Below are positions 1 to 6,973 of a stretch of DNA of 8,077 nucleotides, one piece after another. The notes beneath the pieces are model-generated. The model saw nothing but the letters and a program-made list of their open reading frames with translations, did not search any database and was not told the origin of the DNA. The position numbers and the translations under genes were made by a program. The stretch's first letter is position 1, and each line of letters starts with the position of its first letter. The DNA comes from a candidate division CSSED10-310 bacterium. Lineage in GTDB: Bacteria > CSSED10-310 > JAFGJC01. The stretch covers positions 1 to 8,077 of the forward strand of contig JAFGJC010000239.1 of the NCBI GenBank assembly GCA_016929305.1, in the 5' to 3' direction.

Positions 1-752
1 ATGAACGGTTATCCGATGTTAATAACGCGCTGGCAAATCCCGATATTCGCGCTCTTTTCTGTGCTCGAGGCGGATATGGATCCGCCAGAATTGTCGACGC
101 GATTGATTATGATAGCCTTTCGACTAACCCCAAGATAATCGTCGGCTACAGCGACATAACTACCTTACTTATTGCGATTACAAAAAAGACCGGACTTATA
201 ACATTTCACGGGCCACTCATCGGCAGCCAGAAAGTATCGACGTGGAGTTATCAGATGATGTTGCGTCAATTGACATCCTCTGAGAAAGCTTTCATCTGGC
301 CGTCACCCCCGGATGGTTTTCCGCCCCCACAAATTATTCGATCTGGATCCGGCTCAGGTCCATTAGTGGGTGGCTGTCTATCCATTCTCAGTACCCTTTC
401 GGGGACGGTTAACCAACCAGATACATCAGGCTCAGTGCTGTTTATGGAAGAGGTTGCTGAAGCACCCTATCGCGTCGACAGACTCCTGTCCCATCTGCAC
501 CATTCCGGCTGGTTCAATAATCCGTCTGGAATCCTGATCGGAGCATTTGAGCGATGTATTCAGCGTGATGAAGATCAGGAACCATCATTGAGCATCAGTG
601 AAATACTACAGGACCGATTCTCAGAAAAATCTTTTCCCGTTTTATCCGGACTACCCATCGGACATGGTCGCCACAATATTACAATACCTGTTGGCATCGA
701 ATGTATGATCGAGGAATCACAAATAATTCAACTACATTCAGGTATTATGTAA
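1..752 (+). CDS. ldcA: LD-carboxypeptidase (muramoyltetrapeptide carboxypeptidase), peptidase family S66, 5' partial
   Basis: The reading frame is open from the first complete codon at position 3 to TAA at 750-752, giving 249 visible residues; the start lies outside the window. An ARGGYGSARIVD stretch is followed by GYSDIT, whose Ser (visible residue 50) matches the S66 nucleophile. FMEEVAEAPYRVDR carries the catalytic Glu (first Glu, about residue 149) and LPIGHGRHN the catalytic His (residue 221). The Ser-Glu and Glu-His spacings (99 and 72) are close to those of Pseudomonas LdcA (Ser115, Glu217, His285), so about 65 N-terminal residues are missing from a normal protein of roughly 310. The family cleaves the terminal D-Ala from cytoplasmic muramoyl tetrapeptide during peptidoglycan recycling. 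MccF-type microcin immunity proteins share the fold, but the EAPYRVDRLL context favours the LdcA type. The gene converges on the small membrane protein gene, with only 35 bases between their stops. Confidence 0.93.
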   Translation, partial: ERLSDVNNALANPDIRALFCARGGYGSARIVDAIDYDSLSTNPKIIVGYSDITTLLIAITKKTGLITFHGPLIGSQKVSTWSYQMMLRQLTSSEKAFIWPSPPDGFPPPQIIRSGSGSGPLVGGCLSILSTLSGTVNQPDTSGSVLFMEEVAEAPYRVDRLLSHLHHSGWFNNPSGILIGAFERCIQRDEDQEPSLSISEILQDRFSEKSFPVLSGLPIGHGRHNITIPVGIECMIEESQIIQLHSGIM

Positions 753-787
753 TCCCGAATCTGCCGAAGCAATGATATCAAATGATT

Positions 788-1186
788 CTACAATGTCGGC
801 CAATCCGATTTTTTCTCGATGACGACTTTCCAGTTGAATTTATAAATGAAAACGTCGATTGGCTGAATATATTCAACTTTTATGTACGCAACATCTTCCC
901 GGCTATCGACAGTGACGCCTCCTGTTTTAATAGGAATCTTCATTGATTTTGCTTGAGCGTAAACATTATTTTGAATGCGTGCCAACAAGGTCGGATTCAT
1001 CTTTTCGAATTCCCTGTCATAATTGACCTGGTGCTCCGCATAGGTTGCCAATTGGAGTGATTTAAACCAGGGAATTCCGACACGCCAGATAATTAATATG
1101 ATGAGTATAACGATAAGGGTGATGATGATGGAATATACAGGACTATCGCCTCGCTGATGATGATTTAATCTTGCTAAATCCTTCAT
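788..1186 (-). CDS. Small single-pass membrane protein of unknown function (DUF4845-like layout)
   Basis: This protein of 132 residues (134 from the upstream ATG at 1192) ends in TAG at 790-788. A short charged N-terminus (KDLARLNHHQRGDSP) is followed by one strongly hydrophobic segment of about 20 residues rich in Ile, Leu and Val (SIIITLIVILIILIIW). A soluble domain of about 95 residues comes next, with two beta-rich stretches near the C-terminus (GGVTVDSREDVAYIKVEY and IDVFIYKFNWKVVIEKK). There is no lipobox or catalytic motif. The membrane anchor plus small alpha/beta tail resembles DUF4845-type proteins of proteobacteria in layout only; I cannot confirm homology. It starts just after the ROK kinase stop, so the two are very likely co-transcribed. 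I chose the ATG at 1186 because the AGGAGG at 1195-1200 is 8 bases from it but only 2 from the first ATG. Confidence 0.8.
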   Translation of the reverse strand: MKDLARLNHHQRGDSPVYSIIITLIVILIILIIWRVGIPWFKSLQLATYAEHQVNYDREFEKMNPTLLARIQNNVYAQAKSMKIPIKTGGVTVDSREDVAYIKVEYIQPIDVFIYKFNWKVVIEKKSDWPTL

Positions 1187-1194
1187 CCCCATAT

Positions 1195-1200
1195 CCTCCT
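1195..1200 (-). promoter_or_regulatory. Ribosome binding site that decides the start of the small membrane protein
   Basis: A perfect AGGAGG on the minus strand lies 2 bases upstream of the ATG at 1192-1190 and 8 bases upstream of the ATG at 1186-1184. The second spacing is normal and the first is too short for efficient initiation. The site sits between the ROK kinase stop codon (1204-1202) and the small gene, which supports translation from a shared transcript. Confidence 0.75.
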
Positions 1201-1201
1201 G

Positions 1202-2221
1202 TTAACATTCACTGTCGACACCTGCATCTAAGTTACTTAAAATATAAGAATCTTTTTCATAATACAATATCAGCGATGCGGCACCCAGAACACCGCCGCA
1301 GCCTTCCAGCGCTGACGGTGAAATTTTCATAAACGAGCGATGGGGGAAAATACATGATGTGCCGAATATTCGTAATGTTTCGGATGCCAGCATATCCCAG
1401 GCGTTCGCAACAGATCCGGAGATATATACATATGGCGGATTCAGAAGAGCAGCTATTGCCGCCAAACCGCGCCCCAAATAACCTGCATACCTGTTGACCT
1501 CACGCAGTGCGGCGGTATCCTGCCTCGCTGCATAATCAAAAACAGTCTTGACTGGAAAACCTTCAGATTCCCAAATCTCTAAATCTATCGAAGTGGGAAT
1601 ACCCGCCTTGATATCATTAATCACGCGTGTGACCACCTGCTTTGCACATAAAAACGACTCAAGATGACCTTTCGCACCACACCCGCATTCCGGACCATCG
1701 ATAGATATCGGAATATGTCCGGCTTCAGGTGAAATTCCATACGCTCCATGCCAGACTCGTCCGTTTACAATGACCGCAGAACCAATACCGGTGCCAAGAG
1801 ACAGAATAACAAAATAGCGATTTCCCTTTGCGTTCCCGTAATGATATTCTCCCAGCCCCGCTGCATCGGTATCATTCAATATTTTAACTGGATATCCAAA
1901 GCGCTGAGAAAGCTCGAAACCTACCGCAATATTTTCCCAGCCTTCCATATTTGGCATTCCATAGATGCGCTCTTCAAAAACATTAAGGGGACCCGGCAAT
2001 CCAACGCCAACACCCGCAACATCATGCGTCCGTGAATATTTTCTGATGAAAATCATCGATTCCTGATAGACGGCATCAAGAAGCGAGTAAGGTTCATTAA
2101 ATGATCCGGAATGCAGTATGTTGACCTTTGAAACTAAACCTTGAGTTGAAACAACCGCTATTTTTATTGCAGTCCCGCCAATATCTATACCAACCGCCAC
2201 TTTTTTATCACTCAAAACCAT
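1202..2221 (-). CDS. ROK-family sugar kinase (glucokinase-like)
   Basis: This 339-residue protein has the usual length for a ROK kinase. DIGGT (13-17) is the first ATP-phosphate loop, GVGLPGPL (72-79) follows, and PNMEGW (90-95) is the sugar-contact region. LNDTDAAGLGE (115-125) holds the catalytic Asp117, and LSLGTGIGSA (140-149) is the second phosphate loop. The ROK signature has E166, H169, C179, C181, H186 and E188. The usual third Cys of the zinc site is His186 here, which could still coordinate zinc. ROK kinases phosphorylate glucose, ManNAc, GlcNAc or fructose with ATP in the cytosol. There is no N-terminal helix-turn-helix, so it is an enzyme rather than a ROK repressor; the exact sugar cannot be read from the sequence. 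It is the first gene of a unit with the small membrane protein. The ATG at 2221 has only a weak GGTGGG 3 bases upstream. A TTG two codons later (giving SDKKVAVGIDIGGT) is better spaced and may be the true start. Confidence 0.93.
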   Translation of the reverse strand: MVLSDKKVAVGIDIGGTAIKIAVVSTQGLVSKVNILHSGSFNEPYSLLDAVYQESMIFIRKYSRTHDVAGVGVGLPGPLNVFEERIYGMPNMEGWENIAVGFELSQRFGYPVKILNDTDAAGLGEYHYGNAKGNRYFVILSLGTGIGSAVIVNGRVWHGAYGISPEAGHIPISIDGPECGCGAKGHLESFLCAKQVVTRVINDIKAGIPTSIDLEIWESEGFPVKTVFDYAARQDTAALREVNRYAGYLGRGLAAIAALLNPPYVYISGSVANAWDMLASETLRIFGTSCIFPHRSFMKISPSALEGCGGVLGAASLILYYEKDSYILSNLDAGVDSEC

Positions 2222-2378
2222 AATCCCACCATTATAGATATCTTAAAATTTTTCACATGTAATTATAATGTATTTGACATCAATTTTTCATATTTCCCCA
2301 GACAAGCGAAAGTGATTTTAGATGTTTAAAATTACCGGCAATTGGTGTAAAACAGCATTGGAATAAGGAGTGTTTTAA
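2222..2378. promoter_or_regulatory. AT-rich divergent intergenic region with candidate -10 elements
   Basis: These 157 bases separate the ROK kinase (minus) from the SGNH hydrolase (plus) and must hold the promoters of both unless transcription enters from outside. The minus strand carries two perfect TATAAT hexamers, at 2262-2267 and 2231-2236. The nearer one ends only 9 bases before the kinase ATG, so a transcript from it would be nearly leaderless. Neither has a good -35 at 16-18 bases. On the plus strand a TTGACA at 2274-2279 has no -10 partner at normal spacing, and a TATAAT at 2264-2269 has a poor -35. The region surely has regulatory function, but the exact promoters are not resolved. 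Confidence 0.45.
2365..2370 (+). promoter_or_regulatory. Ribosome binding site of the SGNH hydrolase
   Basis: AAGGAG lies 8 bases before the ATG at 2379. It selects this start over the internal ATG at 2394 (Met6), which would shorten the n-region of the signal peptide and is badly spaced. Confidence 0.75.
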
Positions 2379-3956
2379 ATGGTTCAAGAAAAAATGTTCT
2401 GGATTGTTTGTTTTCTGACGTTGTCGATTTTTTTGCCGGCGAACGCTTTGGCCATTTTCGATCCTCCGGTTTTAATTAAACCGGAAGATCAGGCAAGATT
2501 CGGCATGAGCGATGGTCCGGTTATTTTTGAATGGGAAAACAGGGACGCGGATTCATACGAACTTGAACTGGCCATTGATGAGGATTTCGAGATTTCAACA
2601 GGACCCATCGTAACAGAAAACACATTCTATAATCTCAGCGATATCATACCCGATGAAATATGGGCACCGCTTTCCATTAAACTTTACTGGCGAGTGCGTT
2701 GTGTTGAATTTCTGGGTATCAAGAGCAGTTGGAGTAACGTTCGGCTGATGTATAAAGCTCCTTTTGACTCGCCAATTTTATTGAGTCCATTTAATGACGA
2801 ACGCTTCGGACTGGACACAGATATGCCTTATTTCAATTGGGATATGGAACCGGGAATGGAAACGTTTATCATAGAATTTGCAATGGATTCGGATTTCGAA
2901 ACAAGTTTTGGAGAGATACCGCTTACTGACAACTACTTGGATTTCGCCACTGCAGATCCGGAAGCATGGGCAGATGTGAAAGGAATTTTTTATTGGAGAA
3001 CCTGTGGTGTTGATACCGATGATATTCCGGGACCCTGGTCGGAAATATGGTTTTTTTCCAAAACACAACTGGAAACCCCTGAACCGATTGGTCCAGATGA
3101 TGGCACACGGTTTGGCCCCCAGAGCGATCCGGCCGTTATAGAATGGTATTGTTCTGGAAATCCAGGCGTTTTCGAACTTCGATTTTCTCTGGACCGCGAA
3201 GCTGAACAGGTTATCGGAATAATGTCACACAATGAGATGATTTTTGATTTTGGTGAATATGCCACTGATGAGGAGTGGTGGTATGCCTTTGCGAATTTTT
3301 ACTGGTCGGTATCAACCTATGATGATGAGGGCAGGCCCGGACCCTGGAGTCCGGCATGGGAAATCACGAAGGTGGGTTATCACCGTGTTTGCGCTTTTGG
3401 AGATTCCATTACCGAGGGGGAATTTGTTGAGAACGGATATCTTGATATTCTGGAAGGCCAGTTACTCACTGTCTGGGAATCGGTGACCACTGTGAATATG
3501 GCGGTGGGGGGAACGAAATCAGGCTGGGGGGAAGACAATATCGAACGTGTGCTCAGACAGACATGTCCCCAGTTTATCTTGATTTGTTTCGGTGCAAATG
3601 ATGTTGTCGATCCGTATGGGTGTGACCCGCCGTATGAATGTGATGTGGCAGGTCATCTGAGGGATATGGTTCAGATCGCCCAGTCAAGAGGTACGATTCC
3701 CATCATTACCACAGTGCTTCCGGTAAATCCTGCGGGTGCTCATGCCAGCGCTCAGACCAGCGTTGACTTAACAAATGAGGAAATACTCGATATGGTCGAC
3801 ATCTATCACCCTCCGTTTGTAGATATAAACGAGATGTTCTGGGAATACGGTCCTGATTTACCCAGTCTATTTGAAGATTGGGGTCACCCTTCATATGAGG
3901 GATATGTTGTCATGGCAGATGGATTTTTTCAGGGCATTATGGCTAACGGCGGATAA
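2379..3956 (+). CDS. Secreted SGNH/GDSL-family esterase with three N-terminal beta-sandwich repeats
   Basis: This is a 525-residue exported protein. Residues 1-25 form a Sec signal peptide (hydrophobic core, then ANALA, cleavage after Ala25) with no lipobox. Residues 27-332 hold three copies of a fibronectin-III-like module: RFG recurs at 40-42, 142-144 and 244-246, YW(R/S) at 103, 205 and 308, and WS at 118, 220 and 323. Residues 334-525 are the catalytic domain. GDSITEG (341-347) has nucleophile Ser343, block II Gly377/378 and block III GAND (405-408) supply the oxyanion hole, and DWGHP (500-504) supplies Asp500 and His503. All SGNH blocks are intact, so activity on ester bonds is expected. 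Family members include lipases, thioesterases and carbohydrate esterases, and the substrate here is unknown. An insertion after block III carries Cys415 and Cys421, a possible disulfide. The repeats probably act as spacers or in binding. The next gene encodes a secreted protease in the same direction. Confidence 0.92.
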   Translation: MVQEKMFWIVCFLTLSIFLPANALAIFDPPVLIKPEDQARFGMSDGPVIFEWENRDADSYELELAIDEDFEISTGPIVTENTFYNLSDIIPDEIWAPLSIKLYWRVRCVEFLGIKSSWSNVRLMYKAPFDSPILLSPFNDERFGLDTDMPYFNWDMEPGMETFIIEFAMDSDFETSFGEIPLTDNYLDFATADPEAWADVKGIFYWRTCGVDTDDIPGPWSEIWFFSKTQLETPEPIGPDDGTRFGPQSDPAVIEWYCSGNPGVFELRFSLDREAEQVIGIMSHNEMIFDFGEYATDEEWWYAFANFYWSVSTYDDEGRPGPWSPAWEITKVGYHRVCAFGDSITEGEFVENGYLDILEGQLLTVWESVTTVNMAVGGTKSGWGEDNIERVLRQTCPQFILICFGANDVVDPYGCDPPYECDVAGHLRDMVQIAQSRGTIPIITTVLPVNPAGAHASAQTSVDLTNEEILDMVDIYHPPFVDINEMFWEYGPDLPSLFEDWGHPSYEGYVVMADGFFQGIMANGG

Positions 3957-4172
3957 GGAAAAAAACAATTTTCTTTTAAAATACTTCATCTTCAGATCTG
4001 TAATTGTATGAGATTTCTGTGGAATATTTCATTGAGTTTCGAATCTTCTTTAAGAAATAATTTGCCTCTTATGGCAACTTTCAGTAATATTCAAATCGGA
4101 CACAAAACTGCCTATCCATTGGTGGTTTATCAAAAAAATCTAATTGATTCTCATCTTTAGGGAGGAAGATTC
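3957..4172 (+). promoter_or_regulatory. Intergenic region upstream of the M6 protease
   Basis: These 216 AT-rich bases lie between the esterase and the protease and contain no credible gene. There is no GC-rich hairpin with a T-tract after the esterase stop, so read-through into the protease gene is possible. The region also holds a candidate promoter with an inverted repeat and the protease ribosome binding site (GGAGG at 4161-4165, 7 bases before the ATG), so the protease can probably also be transcribed on its own. Confidence 0.5.
4062..4090 (+). promoter_or_regulatory. Candidate sigma-70-type promoter with overlapping inverted repeat
   Basis: TTGCCT (4062-4067) and TAATAT (4085-4090) are separated by 17 bases and each matches the consensus at 4 of 6 positions. 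The -35 hexamer overlaps one arm of a perfect 5-bp inverted repeat, TTGCC (4062-4066) and GGCAA (4073-4077), with a 6-base centre. Such an element could be an operator, but in AT-rich DNA it may be chance. The leader to the protease ATG would be about 75 bases. Confidence 0.3.
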
Positions 4173-6923
4173 ATGTCACAATCCAAATTTACTTATTTGC
4201 TGGGGTTTTTAATGTGTGCAGTCTTATTGACCACTGTTGCGTGGGCTGCACCACCGATTCCCGGTACCTATGACCCGGAAACGATGACGTTTTATGAAAC
4301 CGGGCAACCAGTGCCGGTTGAGCCATGTGATCCCGGTCCATTGCGAGCACCCGGCGCTTACCGTTCAACCTGGTATTTTCCGGTACTGTTTATTTGCGCA
4401 GCTGATCAAACATGGACATATACTGTTCCGGAATGGTCTGAGCAATTATTTACGATGGGATCCTATGATCCGGGAAGCATGAGGGATTACTATCGCGAGG
4501 TTTCATATAACCAGTTCGATATCGATGGTATCACTCTGGGATGGATTACTGCGGATTATCCCTATGAACATTATCACCAGAATAATTATGGATTTGGCGG
4601 CGGCGCTGCTGAAATGGCAAGGGAAGCGGTAATTAAAGCCGAAGCAATGTACAATCCCGACTGGTCACAGTTTGACAACGACGGCGATGGTGCTGTCGAC
4701 GGTGTCGTCATCATTCACCAGGGTCCCGGCGGTGAAGGCGGTGATCCGACGACGATCTGGTCGCATGTCAGTGGATTTGAAACATTGACCTATGATGGCG
4801 TCACATTATCCCGATACTCCATCCAGCCGGAAACAAAAAATACCGGCGTCATGGAAACGATCGGTACAATCTGCCACGAGCATGGTCATGTCCTGGGGCT
4901 TCCGGATTTGTATGATATCAGTTACACCAATAAATACACACCTATTGGCAACTGGTGCATAATGGCCGGCGGATCCAGCGGTGGATTTCCTTTCGGTGCA
5001 AAACCGAATCATTTCTGTGCCTGGGCAAAAATGAAATTAGGATGGGTCACACCCATTGTTGTCGACAATCCGGGCGTTTTTACCGTGCAGAACATTCAGG
5101 GAAATCCCACAAACAGTGTTTACATCTGCAACATTAATGGCGATTCCAACGAGTATTTCCTTTTGTCCAATCGCTGGATGGACAATCCGACGGTGTTCGA
5201 TCATATGCCCGACCGGTTTGCCGGTGGTCTGATGATTTATCATGCGGATGACAATATTCCGTGGTCGAATGACGGTCAGCAGACCTATTGGCGGCTCGTC
5301 CTTGAAGATGCCAACTGGGGAACAAATGACCCCGTCGGAAGAGATATCGCCGATTGCGGATTTGCTGCTGACGAAGGAAATACGACATTCGGTCGCTACA
5401 CAACACCGAGCAGCGACGGAAACCACCTGCCCAGTAGTATCATTGTGAAGAACATCGGTAACCGGGCAGCTGCCATGACTTTTGAAGTTTTCTATATGCC
5501 CACAATTGTTCTGAACGAATACTCCATTCTGCCGATGGGCGGTAACTCCTACCAAATCGTCACAAAACTGGAAAACCTGGCAGCAGCCAATGCCTCGAAT
5601 GTGTCGGCAACATTGAGTTGTCCATCGTCGGATGTTGCTATCGATGATGCTCAGGCTACGTTTGGAAGCATGAGTAAAAACGGTGGCACAGCCAATAATT
5701 CGACAAATCCGTTTGTCTTCCATTCTACAGGCACAGACAGCTCACTTGCTGAGTTTACGCTTGTCGTTACGGCTGATGGCGGATATACAAGCCATGACCT
5801 GAAATTCACAGTTCCTGTCAACCCCAGTCGTATACTCATCGTCGATGATGACGCAAATCTGAAAGGCGAACCGCAGGCATTTGAGGTTTATTTCGAGGAA
5901 GCCATGGATGTGGTCGGCCTTGATTATCAGACCTGGGAAGTTGTATCACACGGCTATCCTGCCGCATCTATCATGGGTTTATATGATTTTGTCATCTGGG
6001 AGGACGGGATTGCCAATACCAACGCTCCGAAAGCCGGTGAAGGTCTGGATATCATCATGGAATTCCTTGACCAAGGCGGCGATCTCTTCTGGTCAAGTCA
6101 TGAATTCATTTACAGCCAATATCCATATTCAGATGATAATCCGCAAGAATATGTCGAATTCCCGGAGGGTTCATTCTGCCGTGAATACCTGCATCTGCTG
6201 GCTGCAGAGCAAGATGAGTATTACTACCATGCGTATGGAACACCAGGAGGACTCTTTGATGGCATGACTTTCACATTCAATGATCCTTTCTCAACCGCCG
6301 ATCGCTTGAAATGGTGGCCGGATGATTTCATCACCGATGGTGAAGCCATTCCCATTCTTGCAGCTGGCGCTCATGAATGTGATCCGGAAGACACCTTCTG
6401 CCAGGATGATGCTGCCGATAATACCATCTCAGGGTATTGTGCAATGGTATATCAAGGAACCCACCGGTTGATGTTCATGAGTGTTCCCATTCACGGATTG
6501 CCGATGGACGGGTCTGCAACCAGCCGGCCGAAATTCATGGAAAAAGTATTCGAATGGTTCGGTGTTACCACCGTTGATCCATGTGTCGATATCGATGTGA
6601 ATCATCAGGTTTTCCATGGCGGCGACGAATTCAAACTGACATTGAAAATCAACAATCCCGGACCGGCAGTGACGGCGGACGTCTATGTCCTTCTGGATGT
6701 TTACGGTATGTACTACTATTTCTGGCCGACCTGGACCGAATCACTCGCTTTCGAAACACGCAATCTCCCCTCAGGATATGATAATATTGAAGTGTTAATG
6801 CAGTTCGACTGGCCTAATGGCGCTGGTGCCGGTTCAAATACTCGATTCTGGGCAGCCATGCTGCACACCGGTACCTCAACGTTACTCGGCAATTACGATT
6901 TCACACCGATAGCCTGGGAATAA
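4173..6923 (+). CDS. Secreted M6-family (immune inhibitor A-like) zinc metalloprotease, multidomain
   Basis: This 916-residue protein begins with a signal peptide (1-25, ending VAWA before APP). A short pro-region (26-65) follows. The M6 catalytic domain (about 66-438) contains GSYDPGSMRDYYREVSY, an aspartate-rich FDNDGDGAVDGV loop (167-178) that looks calcium-binding, and the zinc motif HEHGH (235-239) continuing as VLGLPDLYD, with Glu236 as catalytic base. The EYFLLSNR (327-334) and GGLMIYHADD (351-360) regions are also typical of M6. Residues about 440-548 form a CARDB-like beta-sandwich. Residues 552-800 resemble a class-I glutamine-amidotransferase-like flavodoxin fold (RILIVDDD, YDFVIWEDG, FLDQGGDLFWSS) with no nucleophile Cys. 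Residues 802-916 form a final beta-rich domain. No dockerin, LPXTG or type IX sorting tail is evident. It probably degrades extracellular protein. The start is fixed by GGAGG 7 bases upstream, and a strong terminator follows. Confidence 0.93.
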   Translation: MSQSKFTYLLGFLMCAVLLTTVAWAAPPIPGTYDPETMTFYETGQPVPVEPCDPGPLRAPGAYRSTWYFPVLFICAADQTWTYTVPEWSEQLFTMGSYDPGSMRDYYREVSYNQFDIDGITLGWITADYPYEHYHQNNYGFGGGAAEMAREAVIKAEAMYNPDWSQFDNDGDGAVDGVVIIHQGPGGEGGDPTTIWSHVSGFETLTYDGVTLSRYSIQPETKNTGVMETIGTICHEHGHVLGLPDLYDISYTNKYTPIGNWCIMAGGSSGGFPFGAKPNHFCAWAKMKLGWVTPIVVDNPGVFTVQNIQGNPTNSVYICNINGDSNEYFLLSNRWMDNPTVFDHMPDRFAGGLMIYHADDNIPWSNDGQQTYWRLVLEDANWGTNDPVGRDIADCGFAADEGNTTFGRYTTPSSDGNHLPSSIIVKNIGNRAAAMTFEVFYMPTIVLNEYSILPMGGNSYQIVTKLENLAAANASNVSATLSCPSSDVAIDDAQATFGSMSKNGGTANNSTNPFVFHSTGTDSSLAEFTLVVTADGGYTSHDLKFTVPVNPSRILIVDDDANLKGEPQAFEVYFEEAMDVVGLDYQTWEVVSHGYPAASIMGLYDFVIWEDGIANTNAPKAGEGLDIIMEFLDQGGDLFWSSHEFIYSQYPYSDDNPQEYVEFPEGSFCREYLHLLAAEQDEYYYHAYGTPGGLFDGMTFTFNDPFSTADRLKWWPDDFITDGEAIPILAAGAHECDPEDTFCQDDAADNTISGYCAMVYQGTHRLMFMSVPIHGLPMDGSATSRPKFMEKVFEWFGVTTVDPCVDIDVNHQVFHGGDEFKLTLKINNPGPAVTADVYVLLDVYGMYYYFWPTWTESLAFETRNLPSGYDNIEVLMQFDWPNGAGAGSNTRFWAAMLHTGTSTLLGNYDFTPIAWE

Positions 6924-6940
6924 TCACCAAGAAACATAAC

Positions 6941-6973
6941 AACGCCTTCCCATGATGGGAAGGCGTTTTTTTT
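6941..6973 (+). terminator. Rho-independent terminator of the M6 protease, possibly used from both sides
   Basis: A perfect 11-bp stem (6941-6951 paired with 6957-6967), GC-rich in its middle, has a 5-base loop (6952-6956) and runs into eight T residues (6966-6973). It starts 17 bases after the protease stop. The stop codon of the convergent membrane protein gene (6974-6972) lies in the T-tract. Read on the minus strand, the hairpin is followed by GTTATGTTTC, a poorer U-tract, so termination of the opposite gene would be weaker. Confidence 0.95.

Noticed and set aside
753..787. Possible terminator between the convergent LD-carboxypeptidase and small membrane protein genes
   Set aside because: Only a GAATC...GATTC pair with a long loop and a TGATATCA palindrome are present, with no GC-rich stem and no T-tract.
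1748..2035. Plus-strand open frame of 95 codons inside the ROK kinase
   Set aside because: It is antisense to the kinase phosphate-loop and catalytic motifs and has no domain of its own.
2274..2279. Perfect TTGACA on the plus strand upstream of the esterase
   Set aside because: No acceptable -10 hexamer lies 16-18 bases downstream, so it is not called as a promoter by itself.
2923..3265. Overlapping minus-strand open frames inside the esterase
   Set aside because: They mirror the repeat modules of the SGNH protein in two frames, are short, and encode nothing recognisable.
3957..3985. A-tract followed by T-rich sequence after the esterase stop, considered as a terminator
   Set aside because: The possible stem is almost entirely A/T with an irregular match, so it is unlikely to terminate transcription.
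5037..5723. A 228-codon open frame on the minus strand opposite the protease gene
   Set aside because: It lies wholly antisense to the M6 catalytic and CARDB-like regions, has no ribosome binding site before its ATG, and its translation shows no recognisable domain. The plus-strand frame has conserved motifs throughout, so this is a coding shadow.
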